Shown piece after piece: positions 40,156 to 50,122 of a stretch of 64,000 bases of DNA. The notes under the pieces were generated by a model, which saw only the letters and a list, made by a program, of their open reading frames with translations, made no database searches and was not told where the DNA came from. The position numbers and the translations under genes are program-made. The stretch spans positions 29,579-93,578 of the forward strand of contig JAIQEZ010000003.1 of NCBI GenBank assembly GCA_020073545.1, given 5' to 3'. Position 1 is the stretch's first letter; every line of letters starts with the position of its first letter. The DNA is from Terriglobia bacterium. Lineage in GTDB: Bacteria > Acidobacteriota > Terriglobia > UBA7540.

Positions 40156-41100
40156 TCAGCGGCTCGCTGCCACCGGCTGGTTGCAGAAGGTCAGCCAGCC
40201 GTACTTGTCCTCCGCCTGGCCTTGCACAATCGAAAGGAAGCGTTCCTGCAAGGCGCGCGTAACGGGGCCGGGCTGGCCCTTGCCGACCACGATGCGGTCG
40301 ACGGACCGGATGGGAGTGATCTCCGCCGCAGTCCCGGTGAAGAAGACCTCGTCCGCGATGTACAGCATTTCGCGCGAAATACTCTGTTCGCTCACCGCGC
40401 AGCCCATTTCGAGCGCCAGCGTCATGACGGAGTCGCGCGTAATGCCCGGCAGCACGGAAGCCGAAAGGGGCGGCGTGAAGATCTTGCCTTCGCGGATGAC
40501 GAAGATATTCTCACCGCTGCCTTCACTCACCTGGCCGTGGGTGTCGAGTGAAATGCCCTCGGTGTAGCCGTTGGTGAGCGCTTCCATCTTGATGAGCTGG
40601 GCGTTCATGTAGTTCGCCGCGGACTTCGCCATGGCGGGCAGGGTGTTGGGCGCGATCCGCTGCCAGGAGGAAACGCACACGTCTACGCCCTGGCGCAGCG
40701 CCTCGTCACCCAGGTATTTGCCCCAGGCCCACGCCAGCACGTAAATCTCGATGGGGTTCTTCATGGGGTTGACGCCGAGCTCGCCCACGCCGCGAAACAC
40801 TACGGGGCGAATGTAGCAGTGCTGGGCGTTGTTGACGCGCACCAGCTCGATCGTCGCCTGCGCCAGTTGCCCGCATGTGTAGGGCAGTTCCATGCGATAA
40901 ATCTTGGCGGAGTTCACCAGGCGGTCGGTATGCTCCTTCAGGCGAAAGATGGCGGGTCCGTGTGGTGTCTCGTAGCAGCGAATGCCCTCGAACAGGCTGG
41001 AGGCGTAATGGACCACGTGCGCTGCCACGTGAATTGTGGCCTCCGACCAGGGAATGAATTTTCCGTTGTGCCAGACTTTTTCGTAATTATCGATCGGCAT
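40156..41100 (-). CDS. ilvE: Branched-chain amino-acid aminotransferase
   Basis: [35 protein letters not shown]...; [22 protein letters not shown]. Confidence 0.93.
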   Translation of the reverse strand: MPIDNYEKVWHNGKFIPWSEATIHVAAHVVHYASSLFEGIRCYETPHGPAIFRLKEHTDRLVNSAKIYRMELPYTCGQLAQATIELVRVNNAQHCYIRPVVFRGVGELGVNPMKNPIEIYVLAWAWGKYLGDEALRQGVDVCVSSWQRIAPNTLPAMAKSAANYMNAQLIKMEALTNGYTEGISLDTHGQVSEGSGENIFVIREGKIFTPPLSASVLPGITRDSVMTLALEMGCAVSEQSISREMLYIADEVFFTGTAAEITPIRSVDRIVVGKGQPGPVTRALQERFLSIVQGQAEDKYGWLTFCNQPVAASR

Positions 41101-41392
41101 GAGTTCTTCTCCAGCTTGCCCCCGGAGGTTTAGGATTTCGCGCGGTTCACTGCTTGACGCGAGCCGCAACCCTCAAGCAGCAAGATTATAGCACGGGGGT
41201 TAATTCCCCCCCGACGAATTTGCCTGGCCGGGGCAAGTTGGCGCGACGCTTTGCGCGGGAATTGGCCGGTCACCTTTCTTGCCAAGATACCAGCGCAGAC
41301 GACCGATGGTTGAGTGCCCACCTTGGGGCATATACGCAACACGTATTGCGCGGGTCTGCGGATTCCAGAGTCCATGGTTCCCGAGCTAGAAT

Positions 41393-41424
41393 TTAAGTCT
41401 TGACGTATTTAAGTAAAGACTTAA
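41393..41424. promoter_or_regulatory. Probable operator of the ArsR-family gene
   Basis: ttaagtctt-N14-aagacttaa perfect 9-bp inverted repeat ending 10 bp upstream of the start codon. Confidence 0.7.
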
Positions 41425-41434
41425 TAATGGCCGC

Positions 41435-41755
41435 ATGTTTTCACTTGCCGCACTGGCCGACCCGACGCGGCGACGCATCGTGGAGATGCTGGCCGCCGGG
41501 GAACGCAGCGCGGGTGACATCGCCGCCGGCTTCGAGGTCAGCCCGCCCGCCATCTCGCAACATCTGAAAGTGTTGCGTCAGGCGCGGCTGGTGCGCGTTC
41601 GCCGGCAGGCGCAGCGCCGGATTTACGCGCTCGATCCCGCAGGCTTCCTTGAGCTCGACCGCTGGCTGGCGCGCGTCGGACGGTTCTGGCGCCGGCGGCT
41701 CGACCTGCTGGAGCGGCAGCTTCGTACAGCCCCAGGAGGGAAAAAACATGAGTGA
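41435..41755 (+). CDS. ArsR-family transcriptional regulator
   Basis: FSLAALADPTRRRIVEMLAAGERSAGDIAAGFEVSPPAISQHLKVLRQARLV winged helix. Confidence 0.93.
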   Translation: MFSLAALADPTRRRIVEMLAAGERSAGDIAAGFEVSPPAISQHLKVLRQARLVRVRRQAQRRIYALDPAGFLELDRWLARVGRFWRRRLDLLERQLRTAPGGKKHE

Positions 41756-42299
41756 CTTCGGCACGATGCTGGGCTCGCACAGTATCCGTTTTGAACGGCT
41801 GCTGCCCGGCCCTCTCGAGCGTGTGTGGAATTTCCTCACCAAGCCTGAAAACCTCGCCACTTGGCTCGCCCAGGCGGAGGTGGAACTCCGTGTGGGCGGG
41901 CGCGTCGAGCTGCACTTTGATGTCGACGAGGTGCCGGGACGCAAGAAAGTCGGCAGCCTTATTCGGGGTGTCGTGACCCGTTGCGAGCCGCCGCGCCTGC
42001 TGGAGTACACCTGGGTTGTTCCCGCGCCCGCTGAGTCCCCGTCGGCCGAGGGGCCTGTGCCCGATACGATCGTCACTTTCGAGTTGCACCCGCGCGGCCA
42101 GGACGTGCTGCTCGTGCTCACCCACCGCCGCTTGCCGTCCGCCCTGATACCGCGATTCGGCGCCGGCTGGCACACGCACCTCGAGGTACTCAAGGCAAGG
42201 ATGAGCGGCGAGGCCCCGGAGGCATTCCTCGCGGTCTTTGACCGCGTGCTGCCCGGCTACGAGCAGCAAGCCGCCAAGCGCGCAACCCGGGGGGAGTGA
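41748..42299 (+). CDS. SRPBCC/AHSA1-domain protein
   Basis: IRFERLLPGPLERVWNFLTKPENLATWLAQAEVELRVGGRVEL; overlaps the ArsR stop by 8 bp. Confidence 0.9.
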   Translation: MSDFGTMLGSHSIRFERLLPGPLERVWNFLTKPENLATWLAQAEVELRVGGRVELHFDVDEVPGRKKVGSLIRGVVTRCEPPRLLEYTWVVPAPAESPSAEGPVPDTIVTFELHPRGQDVLLVLTHRRLPSALIPRFGAGWHTHLEVLKARMSGEAPEAFLAVFDRVLPGYEQQAAKRATRGE

Positions 42300-42395
42300 G
42301 GCTTTGGTCACAGACAGATCCCGGTAGAAGGCTCGGGGGGGAAAACAGCTGTAGCCGCAGGGGAGAAGACGCCAGGGGCCTTCTCCGCTGCAATC

Positions 42396-44375
42396 TCATT
42401 TCGAGTGCGTCTCGTCCAGGAATTCCAGCAGGGCATGGTTAAATTCCCCTGGCGTTTCCAGGTTGGGGAAGTGCCCGGCCCCCTGGATTACGACCTTCTT
42501 GGCGGCCGGTATTAGCGCCAGCAGCTCCTCCGATGACCGGCGGGCGCTTTCGGTGTCGTCCTGGCCGACCACGATCATAACGGGGACATTTACCCGAGCG
42601 GCGGAAAGCCGGTCGGCAGCCTTTCTGCCCAGCAGGGAACGGATTTCCAGGTGCAGAGGTTGCCACGCGGACCAGTCCTCAATCATGGTCCATAGCTCCG
42701 CGCGAATCGCATTCCGGCGGGGGCCGCACGAGCGCAGAGCCGCTTCCAGCCATCGTTGCTTGTAGGCTTCGATGCCTTGCTTGCGAAGCGCGTCGATTCT
42801 CCGGATTCTCTGCTCGCGTTCCTGGTCGGTCGGAGGAGTGTCCGGACCGGGGGAGTTCTGGATGCCGCCGCAAGCGATCGTGGCGGAAAGCACCGCCTCA
42901 GGATAGAGGGCAAGAAAATCCCCAACCACAAAGGCACCGAGCGAAAGTCCCGCGAAATGTGCTCTGGGAATGCCCAGTTCCTGAAGCAGGCGGTGAAGAT
43001 CTCCGACATGCAGGAAGGGCCGCCGTTCCTCCGGCATATCCGACAAGCCGTAACCGCGAAGGTCGTATCGGATGACGCGGTAGTGCCTAGCCAGTTCGGC
43101 GAACTGTGGGTCCCACATGCGGCGATCCACCGAATGCGCGTGCACCAGAACGAGCGGTTCACCCTGGCCGGCAGCTTCGTAGTACAGGTCGGCCGCGGAC
43201 GAAGGGACAATGCTGGCCGCGAAGTGCGGCAGGGTCACGGTTCCTTGCGCGACCACCTCGCGCGCCATCATCGCGAGTACGGGGCTGGTGAAGAAACCCG
43301 AAAAATGTGCCCGCTGTGCCTGATCGACATTCACGTGCGCGAGGATAACGCCATAAATGTCCGCTGCCTTGTCGATCCAGGGATAGGCTCCAGCCCAACT
43401 GGGGCTGCTGATCAAGAGGGCGTTCCCGCGGTCGTCCACCCGTTCGCGCCATTCTCCCAACCCGTAGATTCCGTTGTGCGTGCCGCCGCGCACCCGCTCG
43501 ACGAAGTTGTCCCTCGGCACTACGGCTCCTCGGACCTGGCCGGCCTGCATTTCCGCGATGGCTTTCGCGGAGAGCACGCGCCTCCCCTCGAACAGGCCGC
43601 CCGCGGCAATCATGGAAAGGAAGTTCGCGTAGTCGTGGAGAGTGCTGCGTGCCCCCCCGCCGAGCATCGGGTTGTGCCCTCCGGCGGAGTCCACCGGGGT
43701 GAAGTGGGTGTTCGTCATGTGAAGAGGACGCGCGATTCTTGCCTGAAATAGTGCCTCCCACTCCTTGCCTGTGGCGATCTCGGCCATCCGCCCAGCCACC
43801 TGCATTGCTAGCCCACCGTAGTCGAAGCGCTCGCCCGGCGATGAAACCGCGGGGAGCGGAACGATGTGTGCCACGGATTCTTCGAGTGTCTGATAGGCGT
43901 CCTGGGGCTGGTCCTCTGGTTGATAAGGCCGATAGCCGGAAGTGTGCGAGAGCAATTGTCGAAGCGTGGCGCGGCCCTTCGCACCCTTGAGTTGCGGAAG
44001 CCACTTCGCAACAGGGTCATCCAGAGAGAGCTTGCCTTCATCTACGACCGACATGACGGCGGCAGCAGCTAACCATTTTCCCGCCGAGGCGATGTAGACG
44101 CTCGTCTCTGGATTGTACGTGCCGAAACACCGCTCATAGATCACCCGCTGGTGGCGGGCGATCAGCACTGCGGCGCCGGGATAGGACCTGCGGTCAACCC
44201 AGCCCTGTACCCGTTGCGTGACTGCCGAGAAGTCGTAAAGACGTCCGGGCTCGGTCTGTCCGGAGGCAGCGTGAACCGGCAAGACGAGCAGAAGCAGAGC
44301 CGCCCCACAGCGAGCAGAGCTCGCGCCCCTCCACTCCCGGTGCCGCTTGGTTCGACTCAGCCAGTTCGCAAGCAT
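42396..44375 (-). CDS. Class C beta-lactamase-like serine hydrolase fused to an alpha/beta hydrolase
   Basis: N-half SAGKWLAAAAVM (SxxK) and LLSHTSGYRPY; C-half RYDLRGYGLSD, FAGLSLGAFV nucleophile elbow, AGHFPNLETP catalytic His context; signal peptide from 44375. Confidence 0.85.
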   Translation of the reverse strand: MLANWLSRTKRHREWRGASSARCGAALLLLVLPVHAASGQTEPGRLYDFSAVTQRVQGWVDRRSYPGAAVLIARHQRVIYERCFGTYNPETSVYIASAGKWLAAAAVMSVVDEGKLSLDDPVAKWLPQLKGAKGRATLRQLLSHTSGYRPYQPEDQPQDAYQTLEESVAHIVPLPAVSSPGERFDYGGLAMQVAGRMAEIATGKEWEALFQARIARPLHMTNTHFTPVDSAGGHNPMLGGGARSTLHDYANFLSMIAAGGLFEGRRVLSAKAIAEMQAGQVRGAVVPRDNFVERVRGGTHNGIYGLGEWRERVDDRGNALLISSPSWAGAYPWIDKAADIYGVILAHVNVDQAQRAHFSGFFTSPVLAMMAREVVAQGTVTLPHFAASIVPSSAADLYYEAAGQGEPLVLVHAHSVDRRMWDPQFAELARHYRVIRYDLRGYGLSDMPEERRPFLHVGDLHRLLQELGIPRAHFAGLSLGAFVVGDFLALYPEAVLSATIACGGIQNSPGPDTPPTDQEREQRIRRIDALRKQGIEAYKQRWLEAALRSCGPRRNAIRAELWTMIEDWSAWQPLHLEIRSLLGRKAADRLSAARVNVPVMIVVGQDDTESARRSSEELLALIPAAKKVVIQGAGHFPNLETPGEFNHALLEFLDETHSK

Positions 44376-44529
44376 GAGCGCGGATGTCCTCGTGGCAGAT
44401 CGTATCTTAGAGCCGGCAGAAAACATAGTCCGGCTCTTCCTCCACCTGGCGATCCGATTCTTCCGGGGCCTTCGGATTGCCTCTGGCCCAGGGGAGGCTT
44501 TCGAATCCCACATTATCCGTATAGGGGCA

Positions 44530-45984
44530 TCAAGTTTTCGCGGCGGGCAAGCGAATTTCGACTTCCAGACCTTTGGGCGAACGATTGCGGCATTGGACCG
44601 TGCCGCCGCAGGCTTCAATGCAGGTTCTCACGATGGCCAAGCCGAGACCCACGCCGCCCGTCTCTCCCTGGCGGGCCAACTCGGGACGATAAAAGGGCTT
44701 GAAAACTCCTTCGAGTTCCGCTTCCGGGATGCCGGGTCCCGTGTCGGCGACCGTGATCGAAACCATGCCCTCCTTTTCGTGTGCGGAGATCACAATGGGG
44801 CCGAACTCTCCCGCATAACGAACGGCATTGCGCACAACATTGGCCAGCGAGCGGAAGAGATATTCCGGGTGGGCCATGACCTCGGTCCGCTCCTCAAGGT
44901 GGGTCTCGATGATGGCTTTCTCGGAGGTTTCCCTCTCGAGGACGCGCCGGACCGTGTCAGCGAGTTTCACCCGGGTGAGCGGGGTGGCGGAGGCGCTGAT
45001 CTGCGCCCGGGAGAAGAGCAGCAACTCGTTCACGAGGCCTGACATGTGTTCCACTTCTTCCTGCACACCTTCAACGTACTTCTTCTGGTTGTCCAGCGCG
45101 CGCTGATCCAGAATCCCGAGTGAGACTTGAATGCGGGCAAGGGGAGAGCAGAGTTCGTGGGCAACGTCACTCAGAAAGCGCCGTTGGCCATGCACGAAAC
45201 CGGACAGGCGTTCCGCCATGCGGTTGATCGCTTCACTCAACTGGCCGAGTTCGTCTCGGCGGTGGAGCGACAGCCGAGTCTCGAGCCGCCCCTCGGCGAT
45301 CGCTCCGGTGGCCGCGGTGAGTTGAGAGATCGAGTGCGTCAAGCCTCGGATGAGGGGCAACCAACAGATGACGGAGACGAGAATCACCGCAACGGCCACG
45401 GCCAACCAAGGCTTGTACTCGAAGAAAAAGGGGTTCGTCCATAGAGACGAGGACATCCAGACCAGCGTGCCGTGACCAGGCCTGGCGGCAGTCTCGTTGC
45501 GAATCGGAACGCGAACGCCCACCCAATAGCGCGTCGGCGCACTGGACATGATCAGGAACAGCGGAGGGGGTGGCGGGGGTGGAGGAGAAAGGCGCTGCGG
45601 CTGGCCGGATCTCGCAGCGTGTGAGTCGTGGTTTTCAAACGGCGGCTCCGGGTCGCGGCGAATCATTTCCAGTACGGCTGGGGGCAAATTCACCGGGGGC
45701 CCCGCGAGTTGGGTCCCCTGGTTCGTGAATAGGCAAGCCGAAGCGTGTGACACCGTATATTGCGCGAGCAACTGGTTCCATTGGGCACGATCCGTATCCG
45801 GCAACTGCAGGGCAATGAGCCGCGAGGTGGCGAGAATACGGTCCCGTCCCGGAGAAAGCAGCAGCGAGCCGAGATCGAAGCGGTACTGAGTGCGGACGAA
45901 CAGGGCAAAAACCAGCCCGAGCAGCAGGACATTCAGGGATGCCAGCAACAGTATCTTGACGGAAAGGGATACGTGCGTCTTCAT
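44530..45984 (-). CDS. CpxA-like sensor histidine kinase
   Basis: Two TM segments, HAMP, DVAHELCSPLARIQVSLG H-box, NVVRNAVRYA, DTGPGIPEAELEGVFKPFYR, GGVGLGLAIV. Confidence 0.93.
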   Translation of the reverse strand: MKTHVSLSVKILLLASLNVLLLGLVFALFVRTQYRFDLGSLLLSPGRDRILATSRLIALQLPDTDRAQWNQLLAQYTVSHASACLFTNQGTQLAGPPVNLPPAVLEMIRRDPEPPFENHDSHAARSGQPQRLSPPPPPPPPLFLIMSSAPTRYWVGVRVPIRNETAARPGHGTLVWMSSSLWTNPFFFEYKPWLAVAVAVILVSVICWLPLIRGLTHSISQLTAATGAIAEGRLETRLSLHRRDELGQLSEAINRMAERLSGFVHGQRRFLSDVAHELCSPLARIQVSLGILDQRALDNQKKYVEGVQEEVEHMSGLVNELLLFSRAQISASATPLTRVKLADTVRRVLERETSEKAIIETHLEERTEVMAHPEYLFRSLANVVRNAVRYAGEFGPIVISAHEKEGMVSITVADTGPGIPEAELEGVFKPFYRPELARQGETGGVGLGLAIVRTCIEACGGTVQCRNRSPKGLEVEIRLPAAKT

Positions 45985-46730
45985 GGAAGTCCTTCTGATC
46001 CTGGCTTACGCATCATGTAACCGGCGCTGCGAACGGTGACGATAAAGCGAGGCAATTTGGGGTCATCCCCGAGTTTTCTGCGCAGCGACGAGATGTGCAC
46101 GTCAATGGAGCGGTCGAAGGCGTCGAAATTCCGGTCCACCACGTCATTGAGCAGTTGTTCGCGCGTTTTCACTCGCCCGGTTGCTTTGGCCAGCGCCAGC
46201 AGCAAATCGAATTCGATGGCGGTCAAGGGGAGCGGCTGATCACCCAGTGCCGCCACGCGCGCCTCCGGGTCGAGGTGCAGATCGCCTACGACCACTTGCG
46301 GGGCGCGCGGCTCCTCGGGAGCGCGCACCAGGGTGGAACGGCGAATCACCGCGCGAAGTCGCGCTAGCAATTCGCGGGTCGAAAACGTCTTCGGGAGGTA
46401 ATCGTCAGCGCCCAGTTCCAGCCCTACGATCCGATCCGGCTCCTCGCCACGCCCGGTCAGCATCAACACCGGCACGGCAGACTTGGCGCGCAGTTCTCGC
46501 AATACATCGAAGCCGTTCATGCCCGGCAGCATGACGTCGAGAATGACCGCTGAAAAGGACTCCTGGAGCGCAATCTCCAGGCCTTCAGGCCCGTTGTACG
46601 CAGCCGTCACCTCATACCCCAGCGGCTCCAAGTAGTCATGGATTAGGCGACACAGCTTTCTGTCATCATCCACGACCAGGACCCGAAGCCGGGAATCCGC
46701 GGCGTTTTCCGAACGAGCCGGCATGGTCAT
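45981..46730 (-). CDS. OmpR-family (CpxR-like) response regulator
   Basis: VLVVDDDRKL, ILDVMLPGMNGFDVL, VLMLTGRGEEPDRIVGLELGADDYLPK; winged-helix C-terminus. Confidence 0.93.
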   Translation of the reverse strand: MTMPARSENAADSRLRVLVVDDDRKLCRLIHDYLEPLGYEVTAAYNGPEGLEIALQESFSAVILDVMLPGMNGFDVLRELRAKSAVPVLMLTGRGEEPDRIVGLELGADDYLPKTFSTRELLARLRAVIRRSTLVRAPEEPRAPQVVVGDLHLDPEARVAALGDQPLPLTAIEFDLLLALAKATGRVKTREQLLNDVVDRNFDAFDRSIDVHISSLRRKLGDDPKLPRFIVTVRSAGYMMRKPGSEGLP

Positions 46731-46754
46731 TCTTGGAGCATTTTAGCATCCCTC

Positions 46755-46873
46755 CGCGCTCGCCCCAGCGGACTTTTACCAAAGCTTTACAATGTTCCCC
46801 CTTCCACCACACACCCTCTCTACTGGCCGGTGTTGAACTTGGTTTGCGGCGAGAGGCTCGCGGCGCCGCGCTC
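46755..46873. promoter_or_regulatory. Duplicated leader, copy 1, with CpxR-like box GTAAA-N6-GTAAA (46775-46790)
   Basis: 119 bp, 6 mismatches to 50123-50241 by manual alignment; box TTTACCAAAGCTTTAC on + strand. Confidence 0.8.
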
Positions 46874-47229
46874 AAAGTGAGCACGGCCGTCGCAGCGGAG
46901 GAAACAGAGAGAACGACACCGAGTCACGGCCGGGTGAAGAGGTGTACATTAAGACGAATGGGATTTAGCGTTCCATGGTAGATTAGTGTGTACCGTTCCG
47001 ACGTAAGGGAGTCGCTCTCGTGGATTCCCAAGCAAGCTCCTTGCGACGCAGATTCTTATCAACCAGTTTGGCTTTGCCCGTGGCCGGGCTCACGCCCGGC
47101 ATCGACCGCTGACGACCTTTGCGAGCACCCGGACGGGGACGCCGAAGGCTACCTAATCCGTGGCTTCACGAGCCTCTAGAATGTGGCCGGCAAGTCTAGC
47201 GAAGACAACCTGTTGTTAGCATTTCCGAC

Positions 47230-49986
47230 ATGAACCCCAACACCCTAGGATGCCGGGCTGACCGTCGCGCGGCGAGGCTGTGCACGTGCTTGGCGTTAGC
47301 CTGCTTGCTGCTGGCCATATGGGCTCGGGGGGCAGAGAGTTCGCCGGCGGCCGAACCGCGCTGTGTTCCGCAGGGCGCCGCGAGCGCCTCTTCTCAAGAG
47401 CGCGTCCCCGCCGAGACTGTTCAGTCGGCAGCGGAGGAAATGGGTCAGAAGGCCACTGAACCTACGGGCAGCCCGGCGATCCAACAACGCACCTCCCTGA
47501 ACCTGCTCGGCCAAACGGACTCCGAAAAGGGCGAAAGCCACCGCAACGAGAACGTCCAGTTCAATCTGATTGACAACAATGCCCTCGAGGATTTGAACAT
47601 ACGGCTGGGGGCAACGGCGACGATTGTCGAGGAGTTTCGGGTGGATAGCGGATATTTCGGAAGCGAATTTGGAAACCCTCCGATGCCGCCGCCGCATGCC
47701 CAGGCGAGGGCCGGAAGCGTGATTCACGGGGGTGTTTTTGAAACGCACCAGAACAGCATCTTGAGCGCCCGCTCTTTCTTTCAAGCCGGGGACGTCAAGC
47801 CAGCGCACGAAAACAACTACGGTGTCAACTTAGGCCTGCCACTGTGGAGACGTGCCTTCCTGTCGCTGGATGGTTTGCAGGACAAGATTCGCGGCAGCGT
47901 CAACGGCAACGTCCTGGTCCCTCTACCTCAGGAAAGAACGCCCCTGACCGACGATCCAAAACTCCGCCCCATTGTGGAGCGATTCCTGCGTGCTTACCCT
48001 GAGGAGCCCCCAAATCGAACCGATATATCTGCCCGCGCCTTAAACACGAATTCCCCTCAACGCATCGATACCGATGTGGCGAACGGTCAGCTCGACCAGA
48101 ACCTCGGCAGTCACGATCGCCTGACGTTGCGATACGGCCTGACGTTGCAGAGTGTCCACGCCTTCCAGTTCGTGGTTGGCCAGAATCCCGACACGCTCAT
48201 CCGGTCGCACAGCGCGCGCATCACCTGGAACCGCGTGTGGTCGCCCGCGACCGTTGCGGACTTTTCGCTGGGTTTTGATCGGCTCGGGGCACTCCTGGTG
48301 CCGACGCAGGATGCTGTGGGCCCCGTCATGATGAGCTTCGCACTCACCGATTTGGGTCCAAGCCCCAACATCCCAATTGACCGCGTCGAAAACCGGTTTC
48401 GCTACTCGGCTGGGTTGAGACGCACTCGGGGGAGCCAACTGGTAACCGCCGGCTTCGCGCTGAACCGCCTCCAATACAACGGGCAAGAGACTGACGGGCA
48501 TCGCGGCATTCTTACGTTCGCAGATGACTTCGGACGGGACGCGATTACCAACTTGCGGAGGGGAACTCCCAGTGGCTTGACCCAGGCGCTCGGTACTACC
48601 TACCGCGCCTTCCGGAACTGGGACATGCAGTTCTATGTCGGCGACCGGTGGCAGGTCAGGCCGAATCTTACCTTGAACTGGGGGCTTCGCTATCAACCGG
48701 GGACTCGCCCGATTGATGTCAGCGGTCGCAGTAACCTGCGGTTCGGCTCAGACTTGAACAACTGGGCTCCCAGCTTCGGTTTCGCACACCGGCTGCCGGC
48801 ACGGTGGGGAACCCTTCGGGGCGCCTACGGCTTGCAGTACGGGCAGATCTTTCCGGTCACTTACGGTCAAGACCGTTTGAATGCCCCTTACAGCCTGAGG
48901 ATCGACGTACCCGCACCCGACCTCGCTGACCCACTGCACGGGCTTCGCTTCGAAGATTTGGACCCGTACGGGCGCTCGACCTTTATCGAGGTCTCCCCGC
49001 GATTGCGGACGCCCTACTCCCATCAGTACGACTTCAGCTGGGAGTTTGAGCCAGTCTCGCGGTGGAGGGTACAACTGGGCTATGTCGGCAGCCGCTCCCC
49101 TAAGTTGATCCAGACTTGGTTTCTCAACCGGGCACAACCGATGGAAGGCGTCCCGCTGACCACCGCGACCATCAGCGGGCGGCGCCCCGATCAGGCTGTT
49201 TTCGAACACTTGCTGATTCAGAATGCATCTATGGGATATTACGATGCGGGCCGCGTCGGATTCGTCCTGCCTTCCTGGCGGGGGCTAACGCTCGATGCCT
49301 CCTACACATTCAGCAAGGCGATCGACTTGGGCAGCGACTATGCCAACACCGCCTCGGGTCCGGACGCGCGGGTGGCCATCGCCCAGACGGAATTCAACTC
49401 ACACGGCGAACTGAAGGGGCTGAGCAACTTCGATCAGCGCCACGCGTTCCTGCTCCGGGGTTCTTACCAGACGCCCCGCCTAAGTGTTGGGCGGAGCTGG
49501 GAGCAACGGGTCTTGGGATCGTGGAACGTTTCAACCGTGTGGCTGGCAAAACAGGGCACTCCCTTCATGGTCGATGCGGGTTCTGACGCGCCGGGCTTTG
49601 GAAACGTGGACGGCGAGGGCGGCGATCGGCCGAATATCTTAGACCCGGCCATCCTCGGTCGGACGATTGGTGACCCTGACACCTCCCAGCAGCTTTTGGC
49701 CCGATCCGCCTTTGCCTTCATCAATGCACCAACGCAAATGGCTGGCAGGCTGGGCCGCAACACCTTCCGCAAGGGGCCTATCGCGAACCTCAACGCAGCC
49801 CTGTGGAAATCATGGACGATTCGCCAGGAAATGCGGATCACCTTTCGCACCGAGTCTGTTAATCTCCTTAATACTCCCCAATTTGACGCGCCTATCAAGT
49901 CGTTGACCTCCCCGAGCTTTGGACAAATCAACAACACCCTGAACGAGGGACGAACGTTTCGCTTCATGCTGCGCCTCGAATTCTAG
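47230..49986 (+). CDS. TonB-dependent receptor/Oar-like outer membrane protein without a recognisable carboxypeptidase-regulatory domain
   Basis: Signal peptide; IVEEFRVDSGYFGSEFGN; beta-barrel segments; C-terminal LNTPQFDAPIKSLTSPSFGQINNT...FRFMLRLEF. Confidence 0.85.
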   Translation: MNPNTLGCRADRRAARLCTCLALACLLLAIWARGAESSPAAEPRCVPQGAASASSQERVPAETVQSAAEEMGQKATEPTGSPAIQQRTSLNLLGQTDSEKGESHRNENVQFNLIDNNALEDLNIRLGATATIVEEFRVDSGYFGSEFGNPPMPPPHAQARAGSVIHGGVFETHQNSILSARSFFQAGDVKPAHENNYGVNLGLPLWRRAFLSLDGLQDKIRGSVNGNVLVPLPQERTPLTDDPKLRPIVERFLRAYPEEPPNRTDISARALNTNSPQRIDTDVANGQLDQNLGSHDRLTLRYGLTLQSVHAFQFVVGQNPDTLIRSHSARITWNRVWSPATVADFSLGFDRLGALLVPTQDAVGPVMMSFALTDLGPSPNIPIDRVENRFRYSAGLRRTRGSQLVTAGFALNRLQYNGQETDGHRGILTFADDFGRDAITNLRRGTPSGLTQALGTTYRAFRNWDMQFYVGDRWQVRPNLTLNWGLRYQPGTRPIDVSGRSNLRFGSDLNNWAPSFGFAHRLPARWGTLRGAYGLQYGQIFPVTYGQDRLNAPYSLRIDVPAPDLADPLHGLRFEDLDPYGRSTFIEVSPRLRTPYSHQYDFSWEFEPVSRWRVQLGYVGSRSPKLIQTWFLNRAQPMEGVPLTTATISGRRPDQAVFEHLLIQNASMGYYDAGRVGFVLPSWRGLTLDASYTFSKAIDLGSDYANTASGPDARVAIAQTEFNSHGELKGLSNFDQRHAFLLRGSYQTPRLSVGRSWEQRVLGSWNVSTVWLAKQGTPFMVDAGSDAPGFGNVDGEGGDRPNILDPAILGRTIGDPDTSQQLLARSAFAFINAPTQMAGRLGRNTFRKGPIANLNAALWKSWTIRQEMRITFRTESVNLLNTPQFDAPIKSLTSPSFGQINNTLNEGRTFRFMLRLEF

Positions 49987-50122
49987 CCAAGCCCGTCTCA
50001 GACCCGCAGACGGATTGGGTCGCCGGGGCGGCCACGCCTTCACGTCGGAGGGAATGCTACTTTTCTTCCTGATTAGTCACCTGAACGAGCCGGGTAATCC
50101 TTTGTGTATTCCAACCTCGGGC

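Noticed and set aside
42756-43751. 331-aa + strand ORF
   Set aside because: Antisense shadow of the beta-lactamase/alpha-beta hydrolase fusion.
46666-46884. Minus-strand ORF with similar translation to ORF 50073..50330 (RRKPSSTPAS-EGVWWKGE-CKALVKV)
   Set aside because: The similarity follows from the duplicated leader DNA. Three of the substitutions change amino acids and the ORF overlaps the response regulator start, so a regulatory leader is the simpler reading.
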